Source: Adineta steineri (taxonomy: Eukaryota > Rotifera > Eurotatoria > Adinetida > Adinetidae). From it: a stretch of 64,000 nt of DNA. The translations under genes were made by a program, and so were the position numbers. Below, in pieces: positions 49,141 through 60,537 of the stretch. The DNA is taken from NCBI GenBank assembly GCA_905250115.1, contig CAJNOI010000014.1, forward strand, positions 457,417-521,416, given 5' to 3'. Below the pieces are notes generated by a model. The model was not told the origin of the DNA, searched no databases, and worked only from the letters and a program-made list of their open reading frames with translations. Within the stretch, counting starts at the first letter, position 1; each line of letters starts with the position of its first letter.

Positions 49141-50210
49141 AGTTGTTGTTGTTGCTTTATCCGAGCTTGAATATTTACACAATCTGAAATCAAAAAAAAC
49201 TCTTTTTTTTCTTCAAAGATCATTCATTAATATTGATATAATTATAGAGAATATAAATTGTCTCATTTGAATATTGTTTTTGTATTTATGAAATTTAAGA
49301 TGTTCTATTAATTATTCAACATAAAACAATGTTAAAATGAAGCTTGATTTATTCTTATGCGAAATAATGTAAAAATGATATGTATTTTTTTACTTCTTAT
49401 CAACTAAATAGAAATTACCGTGCATGACTTAAATAAAAATAAGTCTTATCTTAAATAATCGGTTCAGAATATTGTAACACTTGCAACAAACAAATCATAT
49501 ATCAATAGAAAAATTAATCTTGGTTCCGTTTTTCAAAGTTAGTTTTGGATAAAGTTTTGGCAGATGTGAAATGTGATTTTTTATTAATGTAAAATCTCTG
49601 TTAAATAAACTGCAGACGTAAATAGCATGGAATAATATTTATTATGATTATTTAGAAAAATAAAAATGAGAAACTCAGAGAATGACGTCAAATGCTGCAT
49701 AAGATCCATTGAGAAAGAATAGAATAGAATATTTATTATCAGAAATATGTTGTATTTAATATTTTCAGCATGATTTAGTTTTTCTAGAAAACTTTTCCAG
49801 GTGTTCATTGTCATGAACACTTTACTTTTGAAAAAAAGTACATTTAATGACGTCTGCATAATCTTGTATCGATTTTTTATCACTCTGGGTAGTATACGTG
49901 ATATATAAGAACAAAATTTCCAGTTTGTTCTCCCTTACTCATATCATCCGAGCCGATAACGATGATAGCACTAACTCACTCAATGAAGTGAGCTCTTTGA
50001 ACAACGATTTTGATCGAGTAAACAATGATTCTAAAAGTTTCGACGGAGATTTTACTAATGAAGAGATGTATTTATGTGCCTGAAATGTTATAGAGCCAGA
50101 ATCGGATGAAAAATTCCTGGAGAGAAATAGATTCATCAAAGAAGTAATATCTATTTCAAAAAATAATACAACTGATTGCTATCGACATTTCATCATAGAA
50201 GATATTACTC
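49141..50210. other. Intergenic, no supported gene
   Basis: Frames at 49584-49883 (minus) and 49898-50083 (plus, acidic and Asn/Ser-rich) are unrecognised. GTGTTCATTGTCATGAACAC at 49801-49820 is a small palindrome. Confidence 0.4.
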
Positions 50211-50270
50211 GATGGTGTGGGTGTCAGTTATTCACGATACTCTCATAATCGCACTCACACCCTCCAGATA
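50211..50270. repeat. GTGTGGG hairpin copy (short)
   Basis: GATGGTGTGGGTGTC, then GCACTCACACCCTCCAG. Confidence 0.65.
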
Positions 50271-50799
50271 GATTTGTATTGTCGTTAAATCTTATGATGC
50301 TTGGTAATTTACTTTCGTTTTAAACGACAAGCTGATCAATCTTAATTGAATGAGACAATTTTTTGTCAGGATCTAAATTAACTGTCTAGATTTAATTTGA
50401 CAATCTGTATTTGATCTAATATGAACGATTTTATTTAGAATATTATTTTAGAAAAAAGATAAAATCAGCATAAAATCTATATTTACTTAGCTCTGATGGG
50501 TATGAGAAAGAAATATGACGTCTGCTATATGAAAAAAAATGAAAGAACAACAATTTACATCTGTGCATATCAAGATAGAATGCTCATAACACTTAAAAAT
50601 AATAATTATTTCTAATATGCTTGAAGTATACTAAAAAAATTCAATTTATTAAATTATAAATGTCAAGTATGATTAATGATCGTATCTATTAAAACACTTT
50701 TTTATGTTCTATAATCAAATCACGATAATTTAATAATTTTTTGTAAGTAATAGAATTTGAATTATGGTTAGAATTTGCACCACGGTATGATGTAAGAAT
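50271..50799. other. Intergenic
   Basis: AT-rich sequence between two hairpin copies; no gene seen. Confidence 0.5.
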
Positions 50800-50911
50800 T
50801 GAGAGTGTGGGTCTGTATCTGGGTAAGGATACGGGTGTGGGCGTGAGTGTGGGTGGGTGTGGGTGTAGGGATAGATGCTGCATTCATCTAGCACCCACAC
50901 CCATACCCTTG
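50800..50911. repeat. Longest GTGTGGG hairpin copy
   Basis: The left arm contains GGGTGTGGGCGTGAGTGTGG and GGTGGGTGTGGGTG. The right arm is CACCCACACCCATACCC. It directly abuts the peptidase pseudogene. Confidence 0.75.
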
Positions 50912-50912
50912 T

Positions 50913-51391
50913 TGCTGCTTTAGAACAGTATCCATATATTGATGGCAATCGACCTATTGCATTAGGTGCTAATTATGGAGGTTTTATGATTGATTGGATT
51001 GATGTACATCCAGAAATGAGTCGTCGTTCACAAACTCTTGTAAATCATAATAGAACATTTGATTTACGAGAAATGGCTTATGCTACCGAAGAATTATGGT
51101 TTACTGAGCATGATTCAGGTGGATTTCTTGAATATGAGAATCCTGAAGCTTATGAAAAGTTTGATCTGATTAATCATGTTGCTAATTGTTCACAACCAAT
51201 GCTTGTTGTTGAAGGTGGACGAGATTATCGTGTTCCAGATGCACAAAGCATTCGGGCATTTTCAGCTTTACAACGTTGAGCAATTCCAAGTCCAATGCTT
51301 TATTTGCGAAATGAAAATCATTGGATATTAAATCCATTTAATTAATTCACTTGTTTGGTATCAAGAAATATTCGATTGGATGGAACAATGA
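50913..51391 (+). pseudogene. 5'-truncated S9 prolyl-oligopeptidase/dipeptidyl-peptidase relic
   Basis: Homology starts abruptly after the hairpin (LEQYPYIDGNRPIALGANYGG) and covers only the C-terminal part of an S9 hydrolase domain. YATEELWF, PMLVVEGGRDYRVP and NENHWIL mark the end of the fold, with Asp and His of the triad in place. The nucleophile motif GxSxGG reads GANYGG, so Ser is Asn. An in-frame TGA follows ALQR (51277-51279), and a small frameshift precedes the final NSLVWYQEIFDWMEQ. Truncated, catalytically dead and disrupted. Confidence 0.85.
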
Positions 51392-54189
51392 ACAAAATAA
51401 ACAAAATATATCAATTTCTTTTTATTTTAAACAAATAAATAAATTCAAAGTTACAAATCAAAGATAACTCACAAATGAATACCTTCATTAAGCAAATCTT
51501 GAAGTCAAATTTCAGATAAGTTTCGAAATAAAAGTTTTATTCAAATGAAAAAAACAGAAACGTTTCACTTTCTATATATAACGGTAAAATAAAAATCAAT
51601 GAAACTTCGAGTCGATTAGAAAGTTTCGAAAGAAAATCATGAAATAGATTAATTAGGCTAGTATGCTTTTAATAACTACCTTTTATCAAGTGACAGTAGG
51701 ATAGTTCATCATACTTTCGTTTTCTAACTCGATATACTAAACTATGATTAAATATAGCAATAATTAAAAAGTGAAAGAATGACAATGTAGTGCAAATCAA
51801 TCGAGAGAAGATTAAATAGTAACACTATATGAAAGTTCAAAACAACTGTTTTAATGGAAATTGTAACAGAATCTAACATATGATTAACATTGACGTCAAT
51901 AGTATATTGAAACTCGTAACTAATACTTTGTTTGTCTACTGTAATTAGTTTTCTTTCAATTTCAATCATAAAATTCGAAATTAAAACAAATAAACAGACT
52001 CATACAGAATATATCTGATTATGATCAAGTTAAAGATTTAATTGAATTAATCTAATAATCACTGTTTTTCTCATAAAATGCTTTATAGTACAAATTATTG
52101 ATTATTGATAAGTGTTGGAAAGTATATGACAAATAAACATCGATCGTTTTACTTCAATAAAAAGGTGAAATTAACAGGAAAATGTATGAGCGAAAAATAC
52201 ATATTTATTTCTATTAGAGAGGAAGTAATCGTATGGTTTCATATATCAAGAAAAACAAAAGCGAAAGGAGAAATCAAGATATGTTCATGATAATATTCAA
52301 AAAAAGAATGTTTTCTTATATTTGAGAAGGCAATATTTGCTTTTAAAATAAGTTTTTTCGATCACTTACCGATTATATACACAGTGTAATATAAGCTCGA
52401 AATATTATATCTTTAAAAAAGTACCGAGAAAACGACCAATCAATATTAGTTTAAGTAGAATAGATCGAAGAGAAAAATAAAACAAAGTTTCTTAATATGA
52501 CTTCATTTTATTATTTTCTAGGGAGTATAGTAAGTGATTAGTAGATCTCAAAAAATCTATAGTTTATTCAAATTATTATTATATAGATATTGAAAAAGTA
52601 TTAAACGAAAAACAAAAGATGTTATCAAAGAATCTTTTAATACAAATAATAATTCTATTTAATATTAAAAAAATAAGAGGTAAATATAGAAAAAAGTGTC
52701 TTCTTAATATCAAAGTCAGTCATATCAATCGAAATATTAGAATTACCAAGTTTAGTTAGTGCTCAAACATACTTCAATTCTATTTGCTTATATAGAATAT
52801 GAAAAAGTTTATTATAGATATGAGACGAAACATCATTATCTTGATGATTATCTTTTCTAGGACAAATTTTAAAATCACATGTCTCCAAATATATAGGCAT
52901 GTAGCACTAGGATAGCAGTCTTTGCAAAACAAAAATTTGAGCGAAACCTATTAAGCTCATTGGGAGAAAGCCGAGCCCCAAGATATGTTCCTTTTGGGTA
53001 CATAGGATAACACTGCTTAGAAATAGCAATAATACTTTTTCATGACATATCTCTTATTTGATACTATGATTATGTTCCCCATGTCCGGATATACTTTTGG
53101 TAAAGTTTCAGGCCTCTATCACATTCTAGTGAAGAGACATTTCAAAAATATTGCTAGTCGTTAACCACCTACTGAAACTCAGAATTTGAAGAAATCGCAT
53201 TTTTGGTGTTTTCAGTCAGTGATTGGTATCTCAGTCAAATTTTAAGCTTTAGGGCTAAAAATTTGAAGTTATACCTAAAACCAATTCTTTACAAGATGGA
53301 TGAGCTCCTATCTTGTTCTCTAACCATCAATGAGTACCCACATTGAGACATCAGTTGTTTTTCTCGTGCAGTGGCTGATAGAAGCTTTCCTATAGCTAAC
53401 ATACAATTAAATACGAAACGCAATGTAACTTTCTTGTGATTAATTTTAGTTATTACTCGAAAATAACTGTAAAAATTTTGCTTAGAATTCAATTGACTAG
53501 CGAAAAGTGTGTACATCGATTTTAAAAACAAAGCATACACGCTCATTACAATGAATCAGTTTTCTGTTCATCAGAAGTCTTCTAATAATTTACATACTTT
53601 AGTATTGTAAACTATAAAAGAAAACCATATCGATCCAATTGAAAACTAGAGGAGAATGCTCACTGAGCATGAAACCATCGACTGATAGGAATTTTGTGTG
53701 AAACTATTTTCATTTTTTATACCGTCGATAATAGTGAAAAATGCCTTGAATATCTTCTCTGGATAGTACTGGGATTGACAGAAAATAAATACGCCATTTT
53801 GTACTATATTAATAGCACCATCAGATGAGATATTTTTGAACTTCTTCACATGTCATCCTTCATAGTAAAGATACATCGTATTCAATAAGAATCTTGTTGT
53901 GTGCTGTTTGTCTTTGATATAACATTGAATGAATACTGATGAATATTTGCCACGTCTCATTTATTAGAATTTGCTGTGATTTCCATAATTATTGAATATT
54001 TATAGTAGTTTCTTTGTCATTTCGTCATAAATTTGATAGTTTTCTAGAAATTTACTTCTGCATCCTAAACTTGCGCAGCCTCTCGCTAGTTGTTTCTTCT
54101 ATGTTGCTCGTAGGCAAATATTCGTAAAAATCCCTTTTGAATGCTGGTAATTTACATTTATTATGCAAACTAATTTTACTTTCATTTAG
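51392..54189. other. Long AT-rich stretch without a recognised gene
   Basis: Several short frames (52105-52290, 53289-53546, 53646-53849) lack recognisable domains. The first exon (signal peptide) of the jacalin gene should lie near its right end. A hydrophobic stretch before a GT at about 54109 is a weak candidate, but no ATG fits. Confidence 0.4.
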
Positions 54190-57100
54190 TACTACCCGAA
54201 ATATGGGCCGGCCAGTCATACGGAAGCAGTACAGGATCACCATTTAATGATTCAGACACCTTCGATAGCTCGAAGATATATGCTCCAAAAACAATCTTCA
54301 TGACCCAACGAAACTATTATGGAAGAGTTGTAGTGGGTAAGTAACAATGTCTTTAAACCGTCTATGATCGCAATCCGAAGTTACGTAAAAATATGTTTAG
54401 TGCCAAATTATAATTTTTTGAGGACGAGATTTGTCAATAACAAGAAACGAAGGAGCTATGAACAATTCATAAATTGAATTGATAAATATCTGTAGGTGTT
54501 TAAGAACTAAAGACACAGTGTGTTTAGAAGGTTGCGCAGATTAGCTTCTATTTTCAGTGGATTCCGTTAGTAAATTTTATCTTGTAACAGGAATGTATCA
54601 ATATTCTACTATTATGAAAGCACGATCGGCAGATTTTTACTAAAAAATAAGATTTCCTAACGGGATCCGCTGAAAATATGAGTCAGTCTGTGCAACCTCC
54701 TAAACATAGTGTGCCTATAGCTTTTAAACAATCGTATGTATTCACCAATTCAGCTTAAGAATTGTCCATAGCTCTCTTAATTCTTATTATTGATAAATCT
54801 CGTAACCAAAACGCTATGATTTGGTATGAAACATATTTTCACATAATTTCGGATAGTGGTTATAAGTACTAAACGATATACCTAAAACTCTTCTTGTAGA
54901 ATCGATTCGTATTACATATGAAGCATCAGATGGAACAATATTTAACGAATTCAACCATGATACAGGCGGTGGTAAAACACCAAGCAGTACTATATGTGGC
55001 AGGTCCTTCACTTTACAATCCGATGAAAAAATTATCGAAGTTAACGGCAAATATAGCGAAGACCTGATTAATACATTACAATTCGTTACTAATAAAAGCA
55101 GAACAATTCCTAATTCCACATGTGGCGGTAGTGGTGGTACAATGTTTAAAGATACAAGATCGGGTTACTATCTGTCGTTTATAAGTGGTAAATCAGGAGA
55201 TATATTAGATCAAATACGGTTCCATTGGGCCAAACTTCCAAGTAAGATATACAATCAAGTTATTTACTTATTGCACCGCTTTGAGAAAGAAAAGTCGAGG
55301 GCGTGAGTATTGATTATTTGGGCAAGAACACACACCCTCAAGCATAGTTTATCGTTCAATGCATCAGCTACATCGGTCTTACTATCATTGACTGTACAGG
55401 ATAACTGAGAGAGCGGAAGCTGTGTAGTCATTGACGATATTGAGTTAGGTGTCTGATTAACTACAAATTCTAGTTTTTGTTTAATAAATTAGTCTCTTTG
55501 ATCCTTTTACCAATTGAGAGAACACGTTTAATTAGTATTTCTGTAAAGTATTGGATAATTTGATTCTATATCTCGTTTAGCTTCTGCTGTATTCCTCTAA
55601 ATAAACTAGACTTTATCCCAAGTTCATTGAAGAAATACGTCATTTACTGATATATCTTTGTATAGGGATCCCTTTATCTCATAATAAAGCATCAGCAATT
55701 GATTAAGAACTTTAACGTTCATGTTCTGACTATGAGCAGGATTTAGTGAGAGTAAAAAAATTTTAAAAGACTTTCTACCCTTTGACCTATTTGACTGAGA
55801 TACGAAAATATCAGATTTAAGATCAAAAATATATACATACATCGTTTGTTGTGTTTTTGAATTCAAATATTAATATATATAAAGATAAAAGAGTACTTTT
55901 TAAAATCCTGAACATAATATTAGCAAAGGTCAGTTCAAATAATTTATTCTTTTCAGAAAACTATTTTTTTCAGTGCATAATTGTGTCATATTGTGTCTAT
56001 TATTGAAATTGTCAATCGTTTGTAATATTTTTGTCAGAATATTGTATGATCTCATCAACTATATCTTAAAATATTAAAAGAAGCGATACATTTTATATAT
56101 TCATTGTGTACTATATCTATTAACACTGCTAAGCTCTCCGACCTTATCGTCCTAAAGCGATACATCCATCGTTTACTAGAATTAGTTACATACAGTGGTT
56201 TTAGCTTGAAGTTAAACATGCCTGAAAGTTGAATAAATGTACCGAGCATAAATAACGGATTGATCTAAAATAAAACCTTTTTAATATACACAGATCAAAC
56301 TACGACATCAACAACAAGGACAACAAAAACACCATCAACAACATCATCATCCACAACAACAACAGTATCAACATCATCATCAACATCATCATCCTCAACA
56401 ACATCAACAACGCCATCAACAACAATATCATCTTCAACAACAGCAACATCATCATCTTCAACAACAACAGCATCAATATCAACATCATCATCATCAACTT
56501 CATCATCTTCAACAATATCAGCATCTACAACAACAACAACATCAACATCAACAACAACAACCACAACAATATCATCTTCAACAACAACAACATCATCATC
56601 AACAACATCAGTACAGCAAACATCACCTATGGTAACGACTATGAGCAATGGTATGTAGAACTATTTTCTCTGTTTTTGACAACTCAGTTATATTTGTAGA
56701 TGGTAATTCACCAAATATTTTGTGTGAGCTTACATTTGACTCTAGTATTATATATGTTGTAAAGAAAAAAGGTTTGCAATACCGTTACGGTTTTCAAATA
56801 TTTTTCAAATGCATAAGTGATCTAAACATATCATATGAGTAAAACTGATACTGAAAGTTAAAGACCTAATTCATCTTTCAAAGCTTTACAGTTTTCAAAA
56901 AAACATTAATTTGAAATATCTAGATTTTATGTATGAGCAGAAGTTCAAGTTGTTTGTTTTCAATACTACTTTTAATATCCTCAAGTCTATCGTCTATGTT
57001 CATTATATATTTGATTTTTTATCTTTAGTTATTAGTTCATCATCGGTTTTCATTCCAAAACCTTGCACTGATTCAACGTTTATTGGTCTCAGTTGCAATA

Positions 57101-57756
57101 TCTCAAATACTCCATGTGAGCTGGCAACACCATGTGAAAACGATGGTACATGTATGAGCAATAAAATGGCAACTTATGGATATGTTTGTTCATGTCTATC
57201 AGGTTTCACTGGTACTTATTGTGAACTTGATCACCGAATCTGTAAACCACATTTATGTTTACATAATGGTATTTACTTTCTGCACTTTTCCACTATTCAG
57301 TAATGTTCAGAAAATCTACTTTCCTTGATAGGTACGTGTAATGAAACATCGAACACAACATTTCATTGTGTATGTGCAAATGGTTGGGAAGGTATTCATT
57401 GTGAATCAATGGTCAACCATTGTGAAGGTGTAGAATGTATGAATAATGGTATTTGTCGTCCATTATTATTAGGTTATAAGTGTGAATGTCTTGGTACTAG
57501 TTATTATGGTTCTCATTGTGAGTTTACTGCCAGAAAAGTTGTTATCTCAAAAATCATTTCAAAATCATTTTCATATATTGCAATTATTGCTCTGTCAATT
57601 GTTGTACTGTTTATTGTAATAATGGATATATTAACATATTGTTTTGGTATTGATATGACACGTGAAGAGCTAGAACGATATCGACGAGAGAAACGAGACA
57701 AAAAACGAATAAATCGTCGTGTTAATATGCAATTGATTCGTACAAATATATCATAA
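54190..57756 (+). CDS. Jacalin-lectin / Thr-Ser stalk / EGF / TM surface protein, 5' exon missing
   Basis: Exons 54190-54336, 54900-55241, 56294-56650, 57029-57268 and 57332-57756 join in constant phase, giving 502 residues. The first two encode one jacalin-type lectin domain (GQSYGSSTGSPFND, then SIRITYEASDGTI, VNGKYSEDLINTLQFVTNK, FISGKSGDILDQI). Exon 3 is almost pure Thr/Ser. Exons 4-5 carry three EGF-like domains (ENDGTCMSN...CSCLSGFTGTYCE; CVCANGWEGIHCE; CECLGTSYYGSHCE), then a TM helix (SYIAIIALSIVVLFIVIM) and a basic tail (TREELERYRREKRDKKR). A type I membrane lectin is predicted, binding an unknown glycan. A signal-peptide exon must lie upstream; I did not find it. The third intron holds a hairpin copy. 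Confidence 0.82.
55295..55341. repeat. GTGTGGG hairpin copy, in an intron
   Basis: TCGAGGGCGTGAGTATTG, then ACACACACCCTCAAGC. Confidence 0.6.
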
Positions 57757-58026
57757 TAAATACTGGAATAAATAACTTTAGCTATTGTCGATGACATTGT
57801 CTTAATAGAAATCTCTTTTTGTCTTGTATTTCAATTAATATGCTTCGGTATCGGGATGTAAAGCTATATTGTCTGTCGTAATTAAGAAATAAAATAAAAG
57901 TATTATATTTAATATATCCAACATTTTACTGTTTGATATGCGGTTAATCATTACATTTCATCATCGCGAACATTTCATTAGTTGTGGATAAACCTTTAAA
58001 TTTTTTGGATCGCCTTTCTAACCGAT

Positions 58027-58263
58027 TCAATGTTGTTGATCGATAATAATGGTAAATTTATTGGTGACGAGTATTCGAGCTTTCAATGAAGATGTTTGAA
58101 ATCGATTAAAATATTTTAATATAGTGCGATTGGTGTGAATTATTTGAAACACTTTCTTGCAATGTTGGTTAAATGATAGTTTTTCATCAACGTAGATCCC
58201 AAAATATTCAAAAAGAGGTGTACATTTGATAGGATATTGATATAGAGTAAGCGTACATTTCAT
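58027..58263 (-). pseudogene. Non-LTR reverse-transcriptase fragment
   Basis: Minus-strand frame with EYFGIYVDEKLSFNQHCKKV followed by ILKYFNRFQTSSLKARILV. This resembles the region after the palm domain of non-LTR retrotransposon reverse transcriptases (GVxxDxxLxFxxH pattern). Only about 75 residues remain; catalytic motifs are absent. A dead 3' fragment, as 5'-truncated insertions usually are. Confidence 0.65.
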
Positions 58264-59030
58264 AGTGAGTGTGTAGATTTAAAGAATGGAGTTATATAAG
58301 AAGTTCAATTGATTTAATGAGTCCAAACAAATAAAGTACTAATAAAGACATAGGATTTTATAAAATAAATTAATAAATCATAAATAAAAGATATGGCACG
58401 AGAATGTACCAATGACAAAAATATAATTTTATTCGTCAATCATTCATTTTTGTATAATTATCTTTATCATTTACCTGATAAGTAATGATTAATTAATATT
58501 TATCTAAGAATATTCAGTTGATATCAATTTGTTGATAAACACATCAAACATGTTTCTTAACTGAGTCTATATATCATTCAGTATAGTCAAGTAAATCTAA
58601 AACAGTTTATCTACCAGAAAAGTAAGAATAATATTACTTTACTAAGGATACAAACTGATCATAAAATATTCTCACTTTTTCCCTACATATCAAAATAAAA
58701 AATATGTTCTCTCATTATTTTAATTTATTATAAAATGAGAAAAATAATTCAATAAAATGATTATATCTTGAAATGTTGTCAGAGAACATGCTCAATTATA
58801 TTATGTACGGTTTGTTTACTGAAATACCTTAATTTATATCATATGTAAATAAAGATAAATGACTCATCATATACATCGTATATTTAATCCGATGGTGTGT
58901 CTTATTATGTTGCGTATCGATTGTTTTATTATTTTTTTCTTTTTGTCTTGTCTACAGAACGAAACATATTCATCTGATTGCACGTTTCTGATTAATATGA
59001 TACTTTAATTGTAAAAATCGTTAATATATA
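58264..59030. other. Intergenic
   Basis: AT-rich upstream region of the monooxygenase pseudogene. Nothing recognisable. Confidence 0.5.
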
Positions 59031-60285
59031 ATGGTAAGAAAAAGTGTAGCTATCATTGGTGCAGGTGTTTCAGGGCTTGTAGCAGGAAAAGTTCTTTTAG
59101 AAGATGGTTTTGATATTACTATATTTGATCGACATAAAACATTAGGTGGTATTTGGTCTCCCAATTGGGCGTATGTTCATCAACATACTCAAACAATAGC
59201 AAATTTAATGGAATTTTCTAATCTACATAATACAGAAGGTGAAATATTTATTGTTATAATAAATAATGTTTTTATATATTCTCGATTTGTATATTATAGC
59301 TATGGATTGTGCTCCGTGGCAAAATATTCATAATTATCTAAAACGATATGCCAATAAATTTCATCTTATCGAACGAATTCGATTTGAACCAAAAATTATA
59401 TTAATTGATAAAAATGATTTAAAAAATGGCAAGCTTCCTTGGATTGTTAAAGTTGAAACAGCGAGTGGTGATCATGAAACATTCGAGTTCGATTTAATTG
59501 TTGTAGCTACTGGCCTTTTTTCTACACCAGAAAAGCCAAATTTTCGTGGTCAAAATAAATTTAGTGGATCAATTATGCATATTACTGATATTAAAAGTGA
59601 AGATCAATTAAAAAACAAACATGTAATAGTAATTGGTGGTGTTAAAAGTGCCATTGATATGGCTACACTAGCAGCAATGCATGCAAGTTCTTGTCATATG
59701 ATTTTCAGGAATTCTTCATGGTTATGTTCCATTAGACTATGGATTTAGTCGAATATTTACACATATATTTGATCCATTTCCTAATGCACCGCATAGCGCT
59801 GCATTTTATTTTCTTCATCGTGTCTTTTCATTTGTGTTCACTAAAATCACTGATAGTATAGCTATTTTTTTGATTAGTAAATATAAATCAGATTTATTTG
59901 CTGATGAAAAATTCATACCAAAAGGTTCTATATGAAATGCTCACAATATTATGCGTGTAACAAAAGAATTTATTACAATGATTCGTGAAAATCGTATTAT
60001 TAGAAAATTGGCATCGATTGATGAAATTATTGATAAGACAACAATTCGACTCGATTCTGGTGAACTTTTACAAGCAGATTTAATTATTTGTACAACTGGT
60101 TTTATTGAAACATTTCCATTCTTATCTGAAACATTGACTAAAACACTTGTTCGAAATACAACAAGATCAACATCTCATGAAGGAATTGATCTTGATTTGT
60201 ATCGTCGAATAATTTCTATTGGCATACCTAATATTGCTTTTATTGGTTTACCTGCACCTTTACATACATGGATGTTTTATGAAGT
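59031..60285 (+). pseudogene. Flavin-containing monooxygenase, broken
   Basis: Exon 1 (59031 to about 59238) begins MVRKSVAIIGAGVSGLVAGK with the FAD-binding GxGxxG. After an intron, exon 2 starts at about 59300 (MDCAPWQNIHNYL). FSGSIMHITD fits the family's FxGxxxHxxx motif. The NADP-binding motif reads GGVKSA instead of GxGxSA. A frameshift at about 59710 cuts the frame after HMIFR. The homologous sequence continues in another frame (GYVPLDYGFSRIF), meets a TGA at 59933-59935 where Arg is likely (SI*NAHNI), and proceeds with LICTTGF and IGLPAPLHTWMF up to a gap. An FMO would oxidise soft nucleophiles with NADPH and O2. Two disablements mark this as a pseudogene unless they are assembly errors. 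Confidence 0.8.
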
Positions 60286-60385
60286 NNNNNNNNNNNNNNN
60301 NNNNNNNNNNNNNNNNNNNNNNNNNNNNNNNNNNNNNNNNNNNNNNNNNNNNNNNNNNNNNNNNNNNNNNNNNNNNNNNNNNNNN
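60286..60385. other. Assembly gap (100 N)
   Basis: Placeholder gap inside the 3' part of the monooxygenase pseudogene. The following 60386-60403 (KEEYE) may be its end. Confidence 0.95.
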
Positions 60386-60537
60386 AAGGAAGAGTATGAA
60401 TAAACTATTCCAAAATAAATAAAACTATCATGGAGTTTGTTGTAGGTTTAGTTTATTGATTAGACAAAAAGCAGATGAACTTTAAACACATTGAAAGCAT
60501 TAGAAAGAGATTAATGAATGAATAAAATAAATAAAAA

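Noticed and set aside
49898-50083. Acidic plus-strand frame as a possible transposase N terminus
   Set aside because: Only a general acidic Asn/Ser composition; no transposase motif follows.
56295-56648. Minus-strand frame of Val/Asp repeats
   Set aside because: Reverse of the Thr/Ser stalk exon of the jacalin gene.
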